Of a DNA stretch of 64,000 nt, positions 58,001-64,000 are shown in pieces. Origin of the DNA: Desmodesmus armatus (lineage: Eukaryota > Chlorophyta > Chlorophyceae > Sphaeropleales > Scenedesmaceae); the NCBI GenBank assembly GCA_007449985.2, contig VIIQ02000235.1, positions 1-64,000 of the forward strand, in the 5' to 3' direction. The notes beneath the pieces were generated by a model that had not been told where the DNA came from, did no database searches, and saw only the letters and a list, made by a program, of their open reading frames with translations. Within the stretch, counting starts at the first letter, position 1, and each line of letters starts with the position of its first letter. A program made the position numbers and the translations under genes.

Positions 58001-61000
58001 ATGAATACGGGTGCGCCAGACGACCTGGATCTGGACAACGTGCTCGACAACTATCTGACACAGCTGCAGACAGATGTGCCAGGGGGTCAGCAGGGTGGGG
58101 GCATGCAGGGCATGGCGGGTATGATGGGAGACGGCATGGGCGGCCTAGGCGGTGGCCTTGCGGGCATGATGGGCATGCAGGGCCTGCCTGCTGGCATGCT
58201 CAACCCTGCTGCTCTGTACGGAGGTCTCCAGCCCATGATGGGTATGCAGCCAGGTATGCAGCAGAACAGCATGGCTGCAGCAGCCGCAGCAGGAGGTGGC
58301 GGACGTGCCACAAGTGCCAAGAAGGGCGCCACAAGGGGCCGCAAGGCATCTGAAAAGGCTGCCAGCAGGGCTGCCGCTGCCGCAGCAGCAGCAGATGAGG
58401 ACAGCGATGCAGGCAGCAGCGATGGCAGTGCCAGCAGCTCTGAGCAGAAGTCCCGGAAGAAGCGGGAAACCGGGAATGATGACGACCTGACAGCAGCGGA
58501 GAAGCGGCACCTGGCCCTGCAGGAGAAGAACAGGAGGGCACAGCGCCGCTTCCGTGAGCGCCAGAAGGTGAGGGGCGTTGGGGGAGCAGTTGTGCTTGTG
58601 TAGGGGGTGTGGGGGAGGGGTATGGGGGATCTGGGGCCGATCAAGGGTGGGCTTCTGTTTCAAAGCACGCTGGCACAATGCCGCTTCCGTGAGCGGCAGA
58701 AGGTGAGTGGCTGTGGGGTGGCAGTGGTGCTTGTGCAGAAGATGGGTGTGGGGGAGAGGGGGGTCGTTTGAGGGTGGGCTTATGTGTCAGAGCACGCTGG
58801 CACAGCGCCGCTTGCGTGAGCGCCAGAAGGTGAGTGGCTGTGGGGTAGCAGTTGTGCTTGTGTAGGGGGTGGTGGGCAGGGGTGTTGGGAAGATGTGGGG
58901 CCCTTTGAGGGCGGGGTATTGTTGAGAGCGGGCCGGCACAACGCCGCTTCTGTGAGCGCCAGAAGGGGAGGGCCTTGGCTGAGGGCGATGCTTTTACGCG
59001 GCCCGGGGGGGGGGGTGTTTTTCAGGCCCGCGCGGGACGTGGGGGGGGGTGTCTCACCCTGATTGGGGGCTGGAGGAGAGGCAGTGGGGTGGTAGTTGTG
59101 CTTGTTGGGGCAACTTTGAGGGTGTTGGGGAGGGCTTTTAAACAGAAGTGCGGCTTTTCAGCTTGCGGATGCTTGCATTTGGGGGAGGTGGGGGGATCCT
59201 TGTAGACAGAAGTGTGCGGTGTTTTGAGCGGGTGAACCTCCCTTCTGGGGTGTAGAACACCCCAGACGACCTACAACATACGGCAACAGACGACCTACAA
59301 CATATGGCAGCTTCCATGCGTCTCTTGCCCCAAACATTCTTGGCTCTCCTCTGCGGTGTTGTACACCCCAGAAGGGAGCGAAGAATGTTGGGGCAGGAGA
59401 TGCATAGAAGCTGCCGTATGTTGTAGGTCGTCTGTTGCTGAAAGTCTACAGAAGCAGCCCAAGCTCTGTAGCTGCGTACATATGCGGGAGGACGTTACAT
59501 GGACATGTTTGCCAAACAACAAAGGCATTGTCCACCAGGGTCGAGCCAGGTGAACCTCATAAATTGTGATCATGTTGGGGCGGGGCCTCCTGCTCAGTAG
59601 GCTGACAGTTACGGCCGACAGTTCAGCAGCTGCTGTCACGCGCTCCTTGATTTGCACACATTTGCACTTGTCCCCTGTGTCTGCTGTACTGCTTTTCTAC
59701 GAAATATGTACTGCTGTTGTACAGGCCAAGATTCAGGACCTTCACCAGCAGATTGAGGAGCTGACTCATTTCTCACCCGTTATGTTCCCGTGCTGCACTT
59801 CTATGTACTGCCTTTGTACTACTGCTGCACAGGCCAAGATCCAGGACCTTCACCAGCAGATTGAGGAGCTGACCCACAAGGTGGGCAACCTTCAGACTGA
59901 GAATGCTGCGCTGCACAGCCGCACCTCCATACTGGAGAAGGTGCTGGACATGCGCAATGAACAGATCCAGGTCATGCAGGAGAGCAAGGAGGTGAGCGGG
60001 GGGGGGGGGGGGGGCGATCGAGTGTCATCCAATGACGCACAAATGGCGACACAAAAATTGTGGTCAGCTGTGCAGCACGTACCAGCAAGGTGTGTTGATG
60101 CGTGAGTAACATGAGTAACATGAGTAACACTCTCTGGGTAAAAACGAACCATCTCATTTCAACAGGACACAATCACGGTTGTAGTGAATGTGTGTGTCCA
60201 TCAGGATAGTGTGTCTCATCAACGTGTGTGTCTTCCCCTGCTGCCTGTCCCTGCAGATCACCCAGCAGGTTGATGAGCAGGCCGAGGGCCCCCCACTGAC
60301 ACTCACAGCAGTCAGCGGACAGTCCATCAGCCTCACCACTGACATGCTCAAGGTGCGGCGGTCGCATGTGTAGGTCAAAAATGACTGTATAACCTGTTCA
60401 GGGTTATTGAGCTTGATGGTATCACCAGGAAGCTGATGGTTGATTGGCAAGGCGGCAGTGTGCCGTGTGCTCAACTGTGCAGCGCAGTGATTGCAGTGCC
60501 TGTGGTGAAAGGCCTTGTGTGCTGTGCTGTGCTGTGCTGTGTAGGCCCTGAGCCCAGAGCAGATCTACAAGATCTACCAGACGTACATCAAGGAGCTGAG
60601 CAGCAGGTGCGGGGGGGAGGGGGGGACAGGCACCGTTCTGAGAGATGGCACGGCATGCACGCTGTGCAATGCATGTGTCAATAAATCAGCACATCACAGG
60701 ACAGGTGCCCCCCCCCCCATATTTCTTGGCACAAGATACCGCAATGCAGAGGATTCTTAGCAAGCACACAACATGCAGTTCATGTTTTTGTGCCTGACAA
60801 CCCGCTGTGCTGCGCTGTGATGTGCTATGCTGTGGTGTGCAGGCTGGTGGAGCTGAACCAGGAGGGCTGTGCTTCTGAGGACATAACAGCACAGGTGGAG
60901 AAGCTGACCAAGGAAGTGGTGAGTGGACATGACTGCTGGTGGTGCTGCTGGTGCTGCATTGTTGCTGTTGGGATGCCGTAAGCTGCTGCATTCTTGCTCG

Positions 61001-63933
61001 GAAACGCTTCCAGTCATATTGAGAGCGTCACATCGTTATGTGACAGCAGACCGCGGTGCTGGCAGCTCCATTGTTTTAGCTACACACACACTGCTGCACA
61101 CACACTGGTTGCTGCTGCTGCGGCGGTGGGGTTCTCTTCCTGCCCGCCTTGTGGCGCACGCTGGCAGTTTGATACACCAGCAGCAATCAAGGCCCATATC
61201 AGCCCATGCCATGTTACCGTCCAGCCCTGTTGCCCCTCACTCCCCCCCCCCCTCACCCCCCCCCCCCCGTCTACTACCCCCCCCCCCCTCCTGCCGTTCC
61301 CTGTGTCCCCTGTGCCCTCCCCTTTCCTGCTTGGCTAACTAACTCCCCCCCCCCCCCGTGTGTGTGCTGTCCCCAGAGTTTCCTGCTGATGCGTCTGAGT
61401 GTGGTGCGTCCCATTGAGACGAGGAAGTTCATTGCAGTGTCCCGCCAGTACCTGCACAACGAGGAGGAGGCCATTGGTGGGTGACAGGGGCGAACTTGTG
61501 TGTTGAAATACATGAGTTGCATCCAGCAAGTGCGTGTGCAGGGGTTGGGGGGCCAAGTTGCATCCAGCAAGTGTGTGGGGTGGGGTGGGGGGGGGTTGCT
61601 GGCTGTTGTAGAGTTTTTGGTGCTGTGTTTTGCAGGAAAGGTGTGAAGCAGCACCAGCCGGGCGTGCATCAAGTCTGACAAACTGCACTCACCGCAATGC
61701 ATGCATGCGCAGTGGTGTGTCCGCAAAGGCAGCGATCAGATGACCCCACCCACCAACTGCCACCAGCCTCACATTGTGTTGCGATGGCACACCCATGTGC
61801 GGTCGAAATGCTACTGGTCATGGCTTATACAGCAATCTGCGTGGTTTCACCGTTCTGTGTGTCTGTGTGCTGCTGTTGCTGGTACTGCTGCGGTTGCTGC
61901 TGCTGTTGTGCAGACATGTGGAAGAGTGTGGTGAACTCCATCAACCTGAGCGAGCAGCAGAAGCTCAATATCGTTCAGTGGAAGCAGCTGTTCATGCAGA
62001 AGGTGAGTTGTTTATGTTTGAACTTTTGAATTTGAACAGAGCGTACTGCAAATCCACTGTTGTAAGCGTTGTGCAATGAAGTGGTGATGGGGTGTGCAGT
62101 GCACTGTTGGTGGAACAGTACCGGCTTTTGAGGCTGTTGATGCAGACGGCAAGCACACAGCTGCGGTGTGCACTGCATGAGCTTGCTTGTATTACTTAGC
62201 GGCTGGTACGTTCCTACTCAGTCGCCCATAATGCAGTTGTGCACTGCTTTGCATGGCTTTAGTCTGATGCAGCCTGTCCAAGCGGTGCGTAGTTGCATCA
62301 CACACGTGTGCCTAACCTTGTGACTGACACACAGCTTTACTCTGCTGGCTCGCACCATTTGACAACCATTTCCCCTGTGCTGTGCTGTGCTGTGCTCAGG
62401 TCGAGCCTATTGTCGATGAACGCAAGAAGCTCAACGTGCAGATCCAGGCCCACCTGCCACAGGTAGGTACACGACTTGTCACGGGTCTGAGGTGAAGGCG
62501 AGTTGTAGGGTCAAGGCAGGGTTTAGGAATGAACCCCTGCCTCAACATGTGTGATGCCAACGCGATTGCTTTCGCCATGCGCCAGGGTTTGAAGAATTGC
62601 TGTACATGTGGCCTTGGGATGATAAGGGCGTTGTCGTTGATGTCTGTGCCTGAGCTTGCATAACATGCTAGTTGCAAGTGCTGATATTACAGTGGTGTGT
62701 GGTTGTTGTGTGCTGCAGGAGTCTTTCCACACCCGCAATGCGATCACCCGCATGCCTGTGCTGTGTGTGCATGTTGGCTGTTGCATGCTGAGAAATCTAT
62801 GTGCTGTGTCTCTATCTGTGTGCTACAGGAGTCTTTCCACACCCGCAATGCCATCACCTACATTAAGACCCACGAGGCTGTGGCGAAGCTGAGGGAGAAC
62901 CTGAGGGCTGAGCACAACGTGACCATTGAGTTCTGCGCAGCTGTGTTCAAGGGGGTGAGTGGGCTGACAGCGGGTCGTTGCCCATCGGTGTTGACTGGTA
63001 TTGGCTGCCAGTGCAGGAGGGCATCAGTTTGGCTGTAGGCTAGGCTGATGCAACAGCAGGATCAGTGGCCTTGGCAGGGTTTGTAGTACATGGTTTATGA
63101 GTCATAAATTATAGTCATTGGATTATAGTCATAAATTATGACTGTAATCCCTCTGTGTTACCCCTCCCCCTCCCCTCCCCTTCCCCGCCTTCAGGTCCTG
63201 AACTCCTTCCAGATGGCGAGCCTGCTGGTGCAGGCCTACCCCGCAGTGCCAGATGCGCTGGCTGTGGCGTCTGCTGTGATTGCTGACATGAACGAGAAGG
63301 GCCAGCCGCTGCCCAGTGGTCTGGCCAGCCTGCAGGCAAACCAGGGCCTGGCAGGTAAGAGGGGGAGAGTCAGAATGAAAGGGAGACAGGGACCCTTCAA
63401 TAAACTTCACCGCGTTGCTGTCATAGAGTTTGGAAGAGTTTCAAGAGCACTTTCACTGCAGTCGGTTTTCTTTCCAGCTGGTCGCAGCATGTGGGCCGTT
63501 GGCGGCTGTGCTTTGCTGTGCTGGGTCGTGCTGTAACACAGCAGCCTGTCCAGCCTGCAGGCGATGCAGAGCCTGGGATCTTGTCTGTCCAGATTGTTTT
63601 TGCAGACTTCAAACGTCGATCCCATGACACTGATTCCGAACCAGATGGCGCCCGGTGCAAAGTTCTGTATGTCCGCCATCTTGCTGACAAACGTTCCGTG
63701 CCTCCTCCTCTGCTGCTGCTGCTGCTGCTGTGTCTGCTTGTGCCGCTGTTTCACGCAGGTCTGTCCATGGCTGCACCCCTGCTGTGTCCCGCCAGCGACC
63801 ACAACCCCAACGCACCCAGCACCGCTGCTGCTGCAGCGGCGGCAGCCGCCGCTGCTGGTGTGTCTCAGGGAGCCAGCATTGGTCTGGGTGCTGTGGGCCA
63901 CCAGCAGCCTGTGCCCCTGCTGCAGACTCTGCA
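58001..63933 (+). CDS. bZIP transcription factor (3' end beyond the window)
   Basis: Eleven exons join in phase: 58001-58567, 59833-59991, 60257-60352, 60545-60606, 60843-60918, 61377-61476, 61914-62002, 62400-62462, 62829-62954, 63195-63354 and 63759-63933, whose donor (GTGAGA) leads past the edge. Residues 1-90 are Met/Gly-rich, followed by Ala/Ser and acidic stretches. The basic region ends exon 1: EKNRRAQRRFRERQK carries the invariant N-x7-R (N177, R185). Exon 2 supplies the zipper with leucines at 195, 202, 209, 216 and 223. A helical C-terminal region follows (ALSPEQIYKIYQTYIKEL, NSINLSEQQKLNIVQWKQLF), a feature of chlorophyte bZIPs. It should act in the nucleus as a dimeric DNA-binding regulator; targets are unknown. 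Confidence 0.92.
58675..58975 (+). repeat. Three decayed copies of the bZIP exon 1 end and donor
   Basis: Exon 1 ends GCCGCTTCCGTGAGCGCCAG/AAG/GTGAGG at 58567. Copies of the same 20-25 bases occur near 58680, 58806 and 58940, two still followed by GTGAGTGGCTGTGGGG and the third by GGGAGG (donor lost). The surrounding sequence is repeated in units of about 125 bases. If used, the copies would add a duplicate basic-region fragment. Confidence 0.88.
59235..59434. repeat. Long imperfect hairpin in bZIP intron 1
   Basis: The arm at 59287-59347 (GACGACCTACAACATATGGC...CCAAACATTCTT) is almost the exact complement of 59374-59434, with about 60 bases per arm, a loop of about 26 bases and only a few mismatches. 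The loop side also pairs with 59238-59262 (CTTCTGGGGTGTAGAACACC against TTGTACACCCCAGAAG). This could be a MITE or a microRNA-like precursor expressed with the bZIP transcript. Confidence 0.85.
59680..59770 (+). repeat. Decayed copy of the bZIP exon 2 start and acceptor
   Basis: GTACAG/GCCAAGATTCAGGACCTTCA...GAGGAGCTGACTCAT copies the acceptor and first 45 bases of exon 2 (59833), including upstream intron sequence (CTTCTATGTACTGC). It diverges after ELTH. It still resembles a usable 3' splice site that would give AKIQDLHQQIEELTH before leaving the frame. Confidence 0.88.
60000..60014 (+). repeat. Poly-G tract directly after the exon 2 donor
   Basis: About 15 G residues follow the GTGAGC donor at 59992. 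Similar sense-strand G runs follow the donors at 60607 and 61477 in the same gene. Confidence 0.85.
62715..62760 (+). repeat. Decayed copy of the bZIP exon 9 start and acceptor
   Basis: GCAG/GAGTCTTTCCACACCCGCAATG...ATCAC copies the first 30 or so bases of exon 9 (62829), with the AG acceptor intact. It then diverges. Confidence 0.88.
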
Positions 63934-64000
63934 GGTGAGATTAGGATGGTGTTCAAGGAGGTTTGAAATGGGGGGTTTGATGGGGTTTTGGGAGTTGAAT
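63934..64000 (+). other. Start of the next bZIP intron, cut by the window edge
   Basis: Begins GTGAGA and is G-rich, as in other introns of this gene. The downstream exons are outside the window. Confidence 0.7.

Overview
The window looks like nuclear DNA of a green alga, probably a chlorophycean related to Scenedesmus/Tetradesmus or Chlamydomonas. That placement is an inference. It rests on many short GT-AG introns, GC-rich coding sequence, pervasive CAG/CTG triplet runs read as poly-Gln, poly-Ala or poly-Ser, UGUAA-type poly(A) motifs, and a MYND-finger protein of the kind common in chlorophycean genomes. I see no bacterial operons, CRISPR arrays, rRNA, tRNA or complete transposons.

Layout from left to right: an ankyrin-repeat gene (368-1698, -); a C1D/Rrp47-type exosome cofactor gene (2170-7253, -), head to head with an aldose-1-epimerase-like gene carrying a possible plastid transit peptide (7637-15246, +); a small NLS-ending hypothetical gene (16704-18426, -); about 4 kb of degenerate repeats; a Gln/Ala-rich coiled-coil gene (22499-26530, -); a MYND zinc-finger gene (28279-33177, -), head to head with the first of two tandem paralogues (33725-37498 and 38381-41960, +) that carry an internally duplicated domain I do not recognise; a secreted Cys-rich protein (43988-44914, +); a 16-unit minisatellite (about 46.75-47.57 kb); a large Ala-rich alpha-solenoid-like gene (48773-57429, -), head to head with a bZIP transcription factor gene that runs off the right edge (58001-63933+, +).

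The gene models were assembled by hand from exon frames, splice consensus and phase. C1D, bZIP, the solenoid gene and the two paralogues close perfectly in phase. The epimerase and ankyrin genes contain single-base frame breaks. Several lie in C5 runs that are one C too short, which suggests consensus errors, although recent decay is possible.

The most unusual signal is a recurrent architecture. Introns in at least four genes (C1D, epimerase, paralogue B, bZIP) hold tandem, decayed copies of an adjacent exon edge together with its splice site, as if exon-intron junctions were repeatedly duplicated in place. Poly-G on the sense strand tends to follow donors and poly-C tends to precede acceptors. 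The second novelty candidate is the tandem paralogue pair with a duplicated 'LCPSLDALLAL' domain.
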